The notes below the pieces were generated by a model that was not told the DNA's origin, searched no databases, and saw nothing but the letters and a program-made list of their open reading frames with translations. This document shows positions 1 through 7,107 of a stretch of 17,409 nt of DNA, in pieces. The stretch's first letter is position 1. Each line of letters opens with the position of its first letter. Source of the stretch: Syntrophobacterales bacterium (GTDB lineage: Bacteria; Desulfobacterota; Desulfobaccia; Desulfobaccales; 0-14-0-80-60-11); the NCBI GenBank assembly GCA_020052215.1, contig JAGVPN010000376.1, forward strand, positions 1 through 17,409. Direction: 5' to 3'. The translations under genes were made by a program, and so were the position numbers.

Positions 1-698
1 CGGGCCACATCGGTAAACTTATTCCCCCATTCCACGGCGAGAAGAAGACAGGACAAGGCAAGGATGTCAACCTCCCTCGGAAGGGAAATATCCTTGCCGA
101 CCGCTTGGACATCTACATGCCATTTGCGGGCCAGCACCAGGAAAGCTCGTTCTGCCACGGTAGGGAAGGGCGTAAAGAGTGCCAGTTGGCCAGGCTTTCC
201 GGTTTCGAGGTCTTCCCACGAGAAATCCGGTTCCGGCTGGTCGCCGGGGCGTTCACCATCGGTTATGTGTTCGTTCTCCTGGTCCATGACAGTTCTTATC
301 TCTGGAACGCTATTGGGATCGTGTTGCGCCAAGTGCGTTTTTGCCGCCAGGGAGTTCGGGTCCTTTTTGAGGAGCGCCCGGGCCAGAAGTATCGACAGGC
401 TTTTTCCCTCCGACTCCGAAGGCTGTGAAATCGTCTTGGAGGGCTTCGGCGCGCCCCGTTCCGCCTCTTTGGGGCTTACCTTGGAAAGAACAGCGATATA
501 GTGGTCGTCGGCTTTGGGCATCTCCAGAAGGGTCTGGGCGGCCTTCCATCCCGGCGAACCCGGGCCGGTTGAGGTAGAGTCTAAGTCTTTGGGGCCGGGT
601 TCAACGGGTTTATCGGGGGCGACTGAACCCGGGTTCACCGGAGCCGGTGCCTTCTCCTTCCGGGGCCCCAGGGGGTATTGCGGGTACTTCTTGGCCCA
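1..698 (-). pseudogene. C-terminal continuation of an interrupted hypothetical gene, runs off left edge
   Basis: The minus-strand frame that follows the TAA at 699-701 stays open for about 232 codons to the window edge. It is in the same frame as the 85-codon ORF at 699-956. The translation begins WAKKYPQYPLG, passes through a Pro/Gly/Ser-rich linker (about codons 14-60), then a more ordered section with SLSILLARALLKKDPNS and, near the edge, LALFTPFPTVAERAFLVLARKW. Such content looks like real protein rather than a shadow frame. In-frame restart codons exist (GTG at 638, ATG at 521, ATG at 287), but none has a well-placed ribosome binding site, so I favour a single gene broken by a nonsense codon over two genes. 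I do not recognise the family. A SEGKS stretch resembles the end of a P-loop but lacks the upstream glycines, so I infer no ATPase function. It lies behind the restriction-modification gene and probably shares its transcript. Confidence 0.6.
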
Positions 699-956
699 TT
701 ACTCTTCCAGCACCCGTGCCAAGTCCGGCGGCGTCGCGGTCCGCTTCGAGGGCTTCCGGGACCGGTCCACCTTGCCCGGGGCCGCTCCGCTTCGCACTGG
801 CGAAAACTTGGAGAGTTGGGTGATGAGGTGGGCGATCTGTTCGTTAGTGGCTTCGGGTTGGCCCTTGAGGGCTAACGCGGCCCACCTCGGGTCAATTTCG
901 GGGTATTCGGTGAGGATTTCCCGCAGGCGGCGTTCAAACTCGGTATCAATTTTCAA
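699..956 (-). CDS. Hypothetical protein, 85 aa (N-terminal part of an interrupted gene)
   Basis: This short ORF starts at TTG 956, with GAGG about nine bases upstream. It begins 26 bp after the stop of the Type ISP restriction-modification gene, so the two are probably co-transcribed. The product begins MKIDTEFERRLREILTEYPE, is predicted helical and charged for about 55 residues, and then enters a basic, proline-containing stretch. It ends LARVLEE at a TAA, beyond which the same frame continues with WAKKYPQYPLG for more than 230 codons. An ATG at 960 is out of frame and would encode only four residues. I recognise no domain. It could be a free-standing small protein, but its smooth continuation past the stop makes an N-terminal fragment of a larger protein more likely. 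A phage-, plasmid- or defence-associated role is possible from context only. Confidence 0.55.
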   Translation of the reverse strand: MKIDTEFERRLREILTEYPEIDPRWAALALKGQPEATNEQIAHLITQLSKFSPVRSGAAPGKVDRSRKPSKRTATPPDLARVLEE

Positions 957-982
957 GCATGGTTCCTCTGAAAAGGTAAGGG

Positions 983-3900
983 CTATATCTGGATAGGGTT
1001 ATGCCCCAGGTCAATGGGCCAGCCGCCATGGGTGTTTATAGCGGCGTCAATCTCTCCCATGAGGCGGATGGTTTCGGCCAGGGCCACAATGACCTTTTGA
1101 TAATGGTGAAGGTCTTCAAAGGAGAGGGTCCGGCCTTTGCGGTCTTTGAGCCACTTGTGGCAGACCTGATAGCCCCCTATGGTGAAGGCCCACACATCAG
1201 GCGGGATACCTTCAAAGTATTGCTCAGAGTTGATATGAACCCGCCTGGCGCTGTCTTCATACCGGACCCCTTCCACTACCTGGGGGCCGGGGATGGGGAA
1301 CCGGGTAATGAAGTTTTCCAGGCGGGGGGATTCCATCAGGTGGAGGGAAACCATTTCCGCCCCCAGGCCCACCAGGGCGGCAAAGAGGGCTTTGTTGCCG
1401 GTAAGGGGAAGACGGGGGAAGTCACCTTTTAAAAACTCAACATACCGTTGTCGGTAAGTGGGGGAGTGGAACACGGCGTAGGCATAGGAAAACACGTCCT
1501 CTGGCCCCATGGTGGTTTCCAGGTTGCCCCGGCCCTCTGGTACAAAGGCTATCCCCACTTTGCCGGAAAGGTCTTTAATAAATACGGGGTTGATATTCGG
1601 GGTTCGGTTCACCTGCCCAAACACCGAATGATAAAGGTATAGGGGAAAAGCAAAACCATTATTTGATGTCTTGGAGGACATACAGATTTTTTCAATAATA
1701 TTTCTAGTAACTTGGACGTGAGCAAATTCTTCACCTTTAGTCAATCTGGATGTCATTAATACTATGTTTTTCCCTGATAAAATATGGCTATTGACTTCCG
1801 GCCTTGGCATACAAATAAAACCTCTTGATTTGCCCGTATAGTAAGTAAATCGCACATCAAAAGGACGGTAGAGAATGGGTACTACCAATTTTTTTGTTGG
1901 CCCGCTTTTTTTTATGTCGGCCTGAGCCAATTTAACTTTCCAATCTCGAACGTCTTGCCCCAGTTTATACTTTTCACGGGCTTGCTCTTCCGGGAGGGCA
2001 GCAAAGTCTCGCACTGTTTCCCAAACCTCTTCTTGTGACCAGCCAACGGCAAGGTGGTCACGAGACGTAAAAAGCCCAACAACATTCAAAGGAAATATTT
2101 CATTTACCCGCCAGCCCTTCTCATACTCGGCACGCAAGTGAACCGCCTGGGGCACGAAAAGGTAAAAGGGCGGGACAGGCTGAAGTTCCTGCCAGGGGGT
2201 GCTCCCTATCTCCATGTCAGCCATGGCTTGATACTTGCCCTCTCGCAATCCCCACAGGTCGGCGTGGTAAATCCGTGCTTCGGCGGAATCGCCGGGTTCC
2301 TTGACAAAAATCCCGATAGCCACCCCCTGTTGAATGTCAAAGACATTCTCGTCTTTGGAACCGTCCGGGCAAACCTCTTTTTTCCTGGCGTTGCCGTGTA
2401 GGTTCAGCAGGTAGATTTCGCTAAAGCTCTGCATTAGCTGTTGCCGCATCCCCCGAAAGGTGGGGCCATCCAGATAACCGTGATTGGTAATCATGGCCAG
2501 GATGCCCCGGCCTGTCTGGGAAATGCGCCATTGGCCCCACCGGAGAAACTTGACGTAATCATCTTGGAGCACTTTAGGGTTCTTTTCTCCCAAGGGCTTA
2601 CCGTCAACCTGCTTATAGTCTTCAATCAAGCGGCCTATGAAGGTCCGCACGGCTTTTACCGTCCCGGTCAACCCCACTTCCCGGCGCAAACTGGCATTGG
2701 CGGAGTGGCCCGCATACGGCGGATTTCCCAAGATAACCTCAATCGGGTCGTCTTTCTTAATCCGGGCGGCGCTGTTGCTTTCCTCAGTAATGAACCCGGC
2801 CAGGGGCAAGACCTCTGCCTTCTTGAATCCTTCATCCAGGGTGTTAGTGAGATAGACCCCCAGGCGTTCCCCAGTCGGAAAGTCGTAACCCCTTTCCTGC
2901 AAGAGCAACCCCAGCTTGAGGTGAGCCACGGCGTAAGGGGCCATAAGAAGCTCAAATCCGAATATGCGGGGCAAGAGGCTTTGGGAAACGTAAGAAGCCC
3001 AGCCCCCGGCCTGGCCTTGGGCGCAGAGGGTGTCATAAATCAGGGCAATGACGCTGTGGAGGAAAGTCCCCGTGCCGCAGGCCGGGTCAAGAATCAGGGT
3101 GTTCCGGTCGGCCAGCCCCCACGGGCGGTTAAAGCGTTCCTTGAGTAGATAATCAATGGCCCTCACGATATATGACACCACGGGTTCAGGGGTGTAGTAA
3201 ACCCCCCGGACCTTGCGCTTTTCCGGGTCATAGGCCGCCAGGAAGGTTTCATAGAAATGGACTACCGGGTCTTTTTCCAGGGACCCCCGGCCAAAATCGG
3301 ACATTACGGCTTCCATATCGGCGGCGTTAAGCAGGCTCACCATATCGTCAACAACCCAAGACACCGTGGGGGGAACGTCTGGCCCGGCGAGATGATAGAA
3401 AAGCCTCTTGAGGAAAGGGTTGGTTTCCGGCAATAACCCGGCGGCGGTATCCCGGCGCAAGTCCTGGCCCGTCCCTACCGTCACCCTGGCGGCAAACAGG
3501 CCATAGGTGAGGGTCTGGGCGTACATATCGGCAAATTGCTCTGGGGAGAGGTTAGGAACCAGGGTCTTTTCAAAGGCGGCCTGCCAGCCCTTGAGGGTGC
3601 CCGTGTCAGGCTCAATTTCCAGGGTCTTGAGGGCGGCATTATGCATTAAACCGGCCAGCTTCGCCATTCTCAGGGCTAACTCTTTGGCCGTGCCAATGGA
3701 TGGTAGAGTCAGGGCAAGGAATTGGGCCAGTAGCTCCCCCACGGCGTCCAGGGCCTCTTTCTTGACCTTGACCTTACCGTCCCGTTCTGCGGCCCCCAAG
3801 GAAACCACGGCCCGGCGTTCACCGTTCACATACCAGCGGAATTCAAGGTAGTCAGTCAGAATGAGGTTAGGCAGGGCTTCCCGGTATCGCTTTAGCTGGG

Positions 3901-4156
3901 GGCCTCGTTCCTCTGCGTCCAGACTAATCCCTACGTCCTTGGCTTCCAGATAACCCAGGAGCACCGGCCCCCGGTAAACCGCCATATCGGGCTTGCCGCA
4001 CTCGGTAACTTGCCGGGGTTCATTGGTGGCCGTGAGGCGTTCCCCCAAGGATTCCAGGAGGATTTTGAGGGCGGGCCTGTGGGTATGCTCTGAGGCGTTC
4101 CCTCTGGCCAAATCAGCTTGCAGGGATTGGAGATAGGTTTTAAAGGGGTCGATCAT
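983..4156 (-). CDS. Type ISP/IIG restriction-modification enzyme (fused endonuclease and N6-adenine methyltransferase), helicase-less
   Basis: A single-chain enzyme of 1057 aa that should methylate adenine within its recognition site and cut unmodified DNA. Near the N-terminus is a PD-(D/E)xK-type nuclease signature: GKPD (Asp57) followed by YLEAKD (Glu71, Lys73). Next comes a helical coupler, then methyltransferase motif X (GVYYTPEPVVSYIV, 318-331), motif I (DPACGTGTF, 357-365) and motif IV NPPY (478-481), which marks an N6-adenine enzyme. The C-terminal 350 residues contain RPFDVRFTYYTGKSRGF and FAFPLYLY, typical of the Type ISP C-terminal specificity domain. LlaGI-type ISP enzymes are about 1570 aa with a helicase between nuclease and methylase. 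Only about 240 residues separate them here and no helicase motifs are seen, so it should behave as a Type IIG enzyme. I chose ATG 4156 because the upstream open extension (to 4540) is low-complexity, proline-rich and not protein-like. An AGG lies eight bases before the ATG. The gene appears intact. Confidence 0.88.
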   Translation of the reverse strand: MIDPFKTYLQSLQADLARGNASEHTHRPALKILLESLGERLTATNEPRQVTECGKPDMAVYRGPVLLGYLEAKDVGISLDAEERGPQLKRYREALPNLILTDYLEFRWYVNGERRAVVSLGAAERDGKVKVKKEALDAVGELLAQFLALTLPSIGTAKELALRMAKLAGLMHNAALKTLEIEPDTGTLKGWQAAFEKTLVPNLSPEQFADMYAQTLTYGLFAARVTVGTGQDLRRDTAAGLLPETNPFLKRLFYHLAGPDVPPTVSWVVDDMVSLLNAADMEAVMSDFGRGSLEKDPVVHFYETFLAAYDPEKRKVRGVYYTPEPVVSYIVRAIDYLLKERFNRPWGLADRNTLILDPACGTGTFLHSVIALIYDTLCAQGQAGGWASYVSQSLLPRIFGFELLMAPYAVAHLKLGLLLQERGYDFPTGERLGVYLTNTLDEGFKKAEVLPLAGFITEESNSAARIKKDDPIEVILGNPPYAGHSANASLRREVGLTGTVKAVRTFIGRLIEDYKQVDGKPLGEKNPKVLQDDYVKFLRWGQWRISQTGRGILAMITNHGYLDGPTFRGMRQQLMQSFSEIYLLNLHGNARKKEVCPDGSKDENVFDIQQGVAIGIFVKEPGDSAEARIYHADLWGLREGKYQAMADMEIGSTPWQELQPVPPFYLFVPQAVHLRAEYEKGWRVNEIFPLNVVGLFTSRDHLAVGWSQEEVWETVRDFAALPEEQAREKYKLGQDVRDWKVKLAQADIKKSGPTKKLVVPILYRPFDVRFTYYTGKSRGFICMPRPEVNSHILSGKNIVLMTSRLTKGEEFAHVQVTRNIIEKICMSSKTSNNGFAFPLYLYHSVFGQVNRTPNINPVFIKDLSGKVGIAFVPEGRGNLETTMGPEDVFSYAYAVFHSPTYRQRYVEFLKGDFPRLPLTGNKALFAALVGLGAEMVSLHLMESPRLENFITRFPIPGPQVVEGVRYEDSARRVHINSEQYFEGIPPDVWAFTIGGYQVCHKWLKDRKGRTLSFEDLHHYQKVIVALAETIRLMGEIDAAINTHGGWPIDLGHNPIQI

Positions 4157-4180
4157 CGGCTTTACCTGTAAGGTATTTCC

Positions 4181-4189
4181 CTTATAGCA
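4181..4189 (-). promoter_or_regulatory. Candidate extended -10 promoter of the restriction-modification gene
   Basis: The minus strand reads TGCTATAAG, an extended -10 (TGn plus TATAAG, 5 of 6 matches to TATAAT), 24 bases before the chosen ATG at 4156. No convincing -35 hexamer is present, as is common for extended -10 promoters. The predicted 5' leader is under 20 nt. Confidence 0.4.
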
Positions 4190-4449
4190 CAAAACCGCAA
4201 GGATTTCTGAGATAAGGAAAATTTCGAGCGGGGTTTCGGAATGGCCATATTTTTGCTTTGAAATTTTTTGGGGCGGGTCCCATCCAGGGGGGGCTTTTTC
4301 TGCCGGGGGTTTCCTGGGACAAAAACGGCATAGGCGAAATTTTTGATGTCGGGTGTTGACCGAGCATATCAGTAAGGGGGGAGTTAAAGGTACTTCCCCG
4401 GTATCGGTGTTTGGGTCCGGGGCTGACAGTACGGACGAGAGCCGGGCCA

Positions 4450-4475
4450 GGGGTAGGGGTAGGGGTAGGGGGGGG
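4450..4475 (+). repeat. G-rich tandem GGGGTA tract (G-quadruplex-type motif)
   Basis: Three consecutive GGGGTA units are followed by a run of eight G on the plus strand. Four G-runs separated by two-base TA loops meet the usual G-quadruplex pattern. It lies about 270 bp upstream of the predicted R-M promoter, so it is probably not in that transcript. Confidence 0.75.
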
Positions 4476-5007
4476 CTGGCCGGAGCACGCCAGGGCGGGG
4501 TGACCGTGCCGGCGCCGCGGCGGGGTTGCTGGCGCACCACAGGGGCAGGTGGTGGACGGTAACGCGGGTCTATGCAAGGGACGCACCAGGCACCCTATCT
4601 CAATGCTCCTCTTATCTCCGTTTACCTTTGACCGGCTCCCTTGCCCTCAAACGACCCTCTGAGAACCCCCAGGTTGAACAGTGAGGGCGGCCCCCTTGTC
4701 TATTCCCTTCACCCCATGGGAAGCGTCAAGGGCGGGCGGGGAGAAGATTTTTCCAGGGCAATGTGAGGCAGGGAGCCAGCATCCCGAGAGGGGGCAGCAA
4801 GAGCGACCCCCAGGAGCAGGTTAACCCCAGGTTATCCCCCGGCCCGGCCCCGGCCCTATCCTTTGTGTTCCAATCATGGCTCCCGGCAATGGCTTCCGAG
4901 AAGCCCATAGGAGAGACGATCCGGCCAGGCTCAAGGACGCAGCTCTATCCCTTTAAGGCTCCAATTTGCCTGATAGGTTGGAAATAGGGTTGGAATTTAA
5001 TCTTGAC

Positions 5008-5045
5008 GGCAAAAGAAAAGGGGTTAGTTCTTAGGCTAACCCCTT
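5008..5045 (-). terminator. Rho-independent terminator behind tRNA-Arg
   Basis: A perfect 10-bp stem (5018-5027 with 5036-5045; arms AAGGGGTTAG and CTAACCCCTT) with an 8-nt loop is followed on the minus strand by a T-rich tail (TTTTCTTTTGCC). It begins 10 bp after the encoded CCA end of the tRNA. Confidence 0.85.
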
Positions 5046-5055
5046 GATTTCATTA

Positions 5056-5132
5056 TGGTGGGCGATGGGCGACTCGAACGCCCGGCCTTTGGTTCCGGAG
5101 ACCAACGCTCTATCCACCTGAGCTAATCGCCC
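5056..5132 (-). tRNA. tRNA-Arg (anticodon CCG)
   Basis: A 77-nt cloverleaf reads on the minus strand. The acceptor stem pairs GGGCGAT with ATCGCCC, followed by discriminator A and an encoded CCA (5056-5058). The D arm contains AGCTCAGGTGGATAGAGC, the anticodon arm is TTGGT-CTCCGGA-ACCAA with anticodon CCG (reads CGG, arginine), and the T arm contains GTTCGAGTC. All stems are well paired. The gene has its own promoter at 5142-5169 and a terminator at 5008-5045, so it is a single-gene unit. tRNA 3' ends are common integration sites, and the apparent accessory segment with the R-M enzyme lies on this side. No second copy of the tRNA 3' end is visible in the window. Confidence 0.97.
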
Positions 5133-5141
5133 ACGTAAAAA

Positions 5142-5169
5142 ATAATATCAAATTCAGGCACTCTGTCAA
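5142..5169 (-). promoter_or_regulatory. Sigma70-type promoter of tRNA-Arg
   Basis: On the minus strand TTGACA (5164-5169, perfect -35) is separated by 16 bp from TATTAT (5142-5147, 5 of 6). The -10 element ends 9 bp before the mature 5' end of the tRNA. Confidence 0.8.
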
Positions 5170-5219
5170 GACGGATCGGATCGACGCCGGGTTGGCCGAG
5201 GACCATCCCCCGGCTAGGA

Positions 5220-5236
5220 GGGCCGGATTCCGGCCC
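5220..5236 (-). terminator. Hairpin after the C45 hydrolase gene
   Basis: A perfect 7-bp GC stem (GGGCCGG / CCGGCCC) with a 3-nt loop starts 2 bp after the stop codon at 5239-5241. No T-run follows on the minus strand, so it may be a weak or Rho-assisted terminator, or an RNA 3'-end stabiliser. Confidence 0.45.
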
Positions 5237-5238
5237 GG

Positions 5239-6315
5239 TCAATCCCATAATTTGATGGCCACAAAGGGTCCCCGGTTCACCGGGGGAGTCTCGCCCTGGG
5301 CCACCCATAAGAGCCGGTGGGCGGGGTGAAACACGGTGCAGACCGCGGTGCCGGCATTGGCGATGCCGGGGTCGGCGAGAATTTTTTGTAAGTCCATGGG
5401 ACCCAAGCCGCGGTCTGAGGCCAGCTCCTGGAGCCGGTGGTTGCGGGCCTGGCTGTAGGCCTCGGTGAAATGATAAGAGGAGAGCACGGAATAGGGGGGT
5501 CGGGGGGGAAAGCGCCCTTTCAGCCCCTGCATGGCCGGGCTTTGATAGTGGTTGGTGACGGTGAGCAAGCCGCTCTCCGGATGGCGCACCGCCCCCTGCC
5601 GGGCCGAAATCTCCAACACCATGGCTTCCCGGGGCCCGCACAGCATGAGATTGTTGCCGATGGTGCCGGGCATCTCGAGGACCCGGGCGGCCACCGCAGC
5701 CACGGTATCCCCGTCTTCCAGGGCCTGCCTAAAGCGCAGGGCCGCCGGGGTTCCTTTGAGGGCGCGGTCCCGGCTCATGGCCGAGAGCTGGGCCAGGGCC
5801 ACGCCGGAAGCGTTGATGCCGGTGCATACCCCCACATATCCCGGCCAGGCCAGGGAGGCCAGACGTTGACCCTGATGCGGCTCTATGAGAAACAGGGTCT
5901 GGAGTTCGGTTAGGGGCTCGGTGAACACCGGATAATCCAGGTTGCGCCCCATCACATAGTCGCCATGGGCGGTGCGGCGGTCACCCACCGCCAGGGCCGA
6001 GCACCGGGGGCTGTTATTGGCCAGGTCATCCAACCCGTTCAGGAGCAGTATGCTCCCCAGACTGACTTCGGCCCCGGCGGCCAGGGCGACCATCTCCTGC
6101 TGCAGGTGGGGAGGGATATAGGGCCAGAACCCCCGGGCCAACCACTGCAGGAGACCATAAAGGGGCAGGGCTCCGGCATAGAGGCTGATCCGGGCCAGGT
6201 AGGTGAGGACCGCCCGGCGGAGCAGGCGGATGTCGGCCCCCAGGGTTTGTCCATGGCGGCGTCCCCGCTCTTCAGAGTCGCCCCAGATTTCCAGCCGGCG
6301 TAACACCTTGGCCAC
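5239..6315 (-). CDS. C45-family Ntn hydrolase (acyl-CoA:6-aminopenicillanate acyltransferase-like)
   Basis: A 358-aa protein resembling the C45 peptidase / isopenicillin-N acyltransferase-like group of N-terminal nucleophile hydrolases. These enzymes self-cleave to expose a catalytic cysteine and then hydrolyse or transfer acyl-amide groups; bacterial members have mostly unknown substrates. The key site is NSPRC-SALAVGD (Cys105), followed by the family-typical DYVMGRNLDYP (119-129). Cleavage would fall between Arg104 and Cys105, leaving a 104-residue pro-segment. Further conserved-looking parts are GVCTGINASGVALA and GTIGNNLMLCGP. The start is GTG at 6315, 4 bp after the stop of the secreted-protein gene, so the two form an operon and are probably translationally coupled. 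No signal peptide is visible, so the enzyme is probably cytoplasmic. The actual substrate cannot be read from sequence; penicillin biosynthesis is not implied. Confidence 0.82.
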   Translation of the reverse strand: MAKVLRRLEIWGDSEERGRRHGQTLGADIRLLRRAVLTYLARISLYAGALPLYGLLQWLARGFWPYIPPHLQQEMVALAAGAEVSLGSILLLNGLDDLANNSPRCSALAVGDRRTAHGDYVMGRNLDYPVFTEPLTELQTLFLIEPHQGQRLASLAWPGYVGVCTGINASGVALAQLSAMSRDRALKGTPAALRFRQALEDGDTVAAVAARVLEMPGTIGNNLMLCGPREAMVLEISARQGAVRHPESGLLTVTNHYQSPAMQGLKGRFPPRPPYSVLSSYHFTEAYSQARNHRLQELASDRGLGPMDLQKILADPGIANAGTAVCTVFHPAHRLLWVAQGETPPVNRGPFVAIKLWD

Positions 6316-6319
6316 CGGC

Positions 6320-6847
6320 CTACTTGGCCAGGGTGGCCAGTTTTTTCAAATCCATCTGTTGGGCCACCTTTTTTAACACCTCGAGATTCTCGATGCCCTC
6401 GCCGTCGATTTTCACCCAGAACCGGTCCGCCACACTGATGTTCAACTCACCCTGCTTGTCCCGGTGGTGAAAGGTTTCAGAGGCTTTGAAGCCCAGCACC
6501 TCGGTGAGGCGCACGGTCTCTTCGCTGTTCTCCATTTGCAATTGTTGCCCCGTCAGGAAGGGGATGGTCTTGCCCAGGAAATCCATAATGATAATCTCCA
6601 GGGTCTGGTTACCGGCCCTAAACGAGCCCCTGGCTTCGCTTACCATCACTTTCCCCTGTTGCAGGGTGGCGCCGCTGGGCTTGCCTACCATGGTCCAGCC
6701 GGGGATTTTCAGATCCACAAAAGGCAACAATTCTTGAAAATTTGCCACCTCCGCCCCAGCCGGCATCACCAGACCGAAGATTATCCATGACCAACCAAGC
6801 AGGGTTGCCAGCCTACACTTTGCCGTTTGGGATCGATGACCGGGCAT
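6320..6847 (-). CDS. Secreted/periplasmic hypothetical protein, 175 aa
   Basis: The start is ATG 6847, preceded by GGAG at good spacing. The N-terminus is a classical signal peptide: basic n-region (MPGHRSQTAKCR), hydrophobic core (ATLLGWSWIIFGLVM), and a PAGA cleavage site after about residue 32. The mature part of about 143 residues has alternating beta-like segments (TLEIIIMDFLGK; GELNISVADRFWVKIDG) and a lysine-rich helical tail (NLEVLKKVAQQMDLKKLATLAK). I do not recognise a named family; it looks like a small soluble periplasmic protein. It is the first gene of a two-gene operon with the C45-type hydrolase 4 bp downstream, and a good promoter lies at 6973-7001. It could bind a small molecule or sit at the envelope, but the sequence does not show a catalytic motif. 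Confidence 0.75.
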   Translation of the reverse strand: MPGHRSQTAKCRLATLLGWSWIIFGLVMPAGAEVANFQELLPFVDLKIPGWTMVGKPSGATLQQGKVMVSEARGSFRAGNQTLEIIIMDFLGKTIPFLTGQQLQMENSEETVRLTEVLGFKASETFHHRDKQGELNISVADRFWVKIDGEGIENLEVLKKVAQQMDLKKLATLAK

Positions 6848-6972
6848 CGCGCTCTCCTCTGCCTCTCATAAGGGACGTCTTTGCGGTTATTCCTCCGGAA
6901 TGGGGGTTGACCGCCGGCAACTAAAATCCCCCGGGAAATCTCGGGTTCATCCCCGGGAACTGCTTGACGGCA

Positions 6973-7001
6973 ATTTTAGAATATTTTTAGCCGAGTTCCA
7001 A
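6973..7001 (-). promoter_or_regulatory. Candidate sigma70 promoter of the secreted-protein / C45 hydrolase operon
   Basis: On the minus strand TTGGAA (6996-7001, 4 of 6) and TAAAAT (6973-6978, 5 of 6) are separated by the ideal 17 bp in an AT-rich patch. The -10 element is about 125 bp upstream of the ATG at 6847. The rest of the 6848-7054 interval shows nothing else I can support. Confidence 0.5.
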
Positions 7002-7054
7002 TTAAAGAAATCAATGGTCAGCTGGCGGCAGTAAGGAGGAATCGGCAAACAGGG

Positions 7055-7094
7055 CGGAGGAGGGGACTCCGAAGCAGCCGGTCCCCTTCCTCCG
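7055..7094 (-). terminator. Hairpin terminator candidate behind hcp
   Basis: A stem of 12-13 bp (GGAGGAGGGGAC with GTCCCCTTCCTCC, one bulged base) with a 13-nt loop lies 14 bp downstream of the hcp stop. The minus-strand tail (CCCTGTTTGCCG) has only a short T-run, so it may be a weak intrinsic terminator. Confidence 0.55.
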
Positions 7095-7107
7095 GTTCAA
7101 GGCTGGA

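Larger units (their letters stand above)
4157..5017. other. Gene-free stretch between the R-M gene and the tRNA
   Basis: About 860 bp without a credible gene. Short open frames exist on both strands, but their translations are proline/glycine/arginine-rich low-complexity sequence with no ribosome binding site. It holds the candidate R-M promoter at its left end and a G-rich tandem tract at 4450-4475. The rest is mostly GC-rich DNA in which I see no hairpin, tRNA or attachment-site duplicate. It may be a degraded segment of an island joined to the tRNA. Confidence 0.5.

Noticed and set aside
360..440. Walker A-like SEGKS in the interrupted left-edge gene
   Set aside because: The full GxxxxGK[ST] pattern is not met (no glycine at the first position), and the neighbouring residues do not look like a P-loop strand, so no ATPase was called.
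699..701. TAA as a reassigned or selenocysteine-type recoded codon
   Set aside because: TAA is used as a normal stop by hcp, pheT and livK in the same window. TAA is not a known Sec or Pyl codon, and no recoding structure was identified.
4157..4540. N-terminal extension of the R-M ORF to an upstream start
   Set aside because: The 128 extra residues are low-complexity Pro/Arg/Leu sequence unlike any nuclease N-terminus. ATG 4156 gives the expected family start and lies behind a plausible promoter.
4820..4850. TTAACCCC / TTATCCCC repeats as DnaA boxes or an origin
   Set aside because: They do not match the TTATCCACA box, there are only two, and there is no AT-rich unwinding region or replication gene nearby.
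5018..5045. Inverted repeat near the tRNA as an attachment site or transposon end
   Set aside because: Its position directly behind the tRNA and its T-rich tail on the minus strand make a rho-independent terminator the simpler reading.
6964..6990. Plus-strand TTGACG with a downstream AT-rich segment as a promoter
   Set aside because: No gene is read rightward from here. The minus-strand promoter at 6973-7001 explains the same AT-rich patch.
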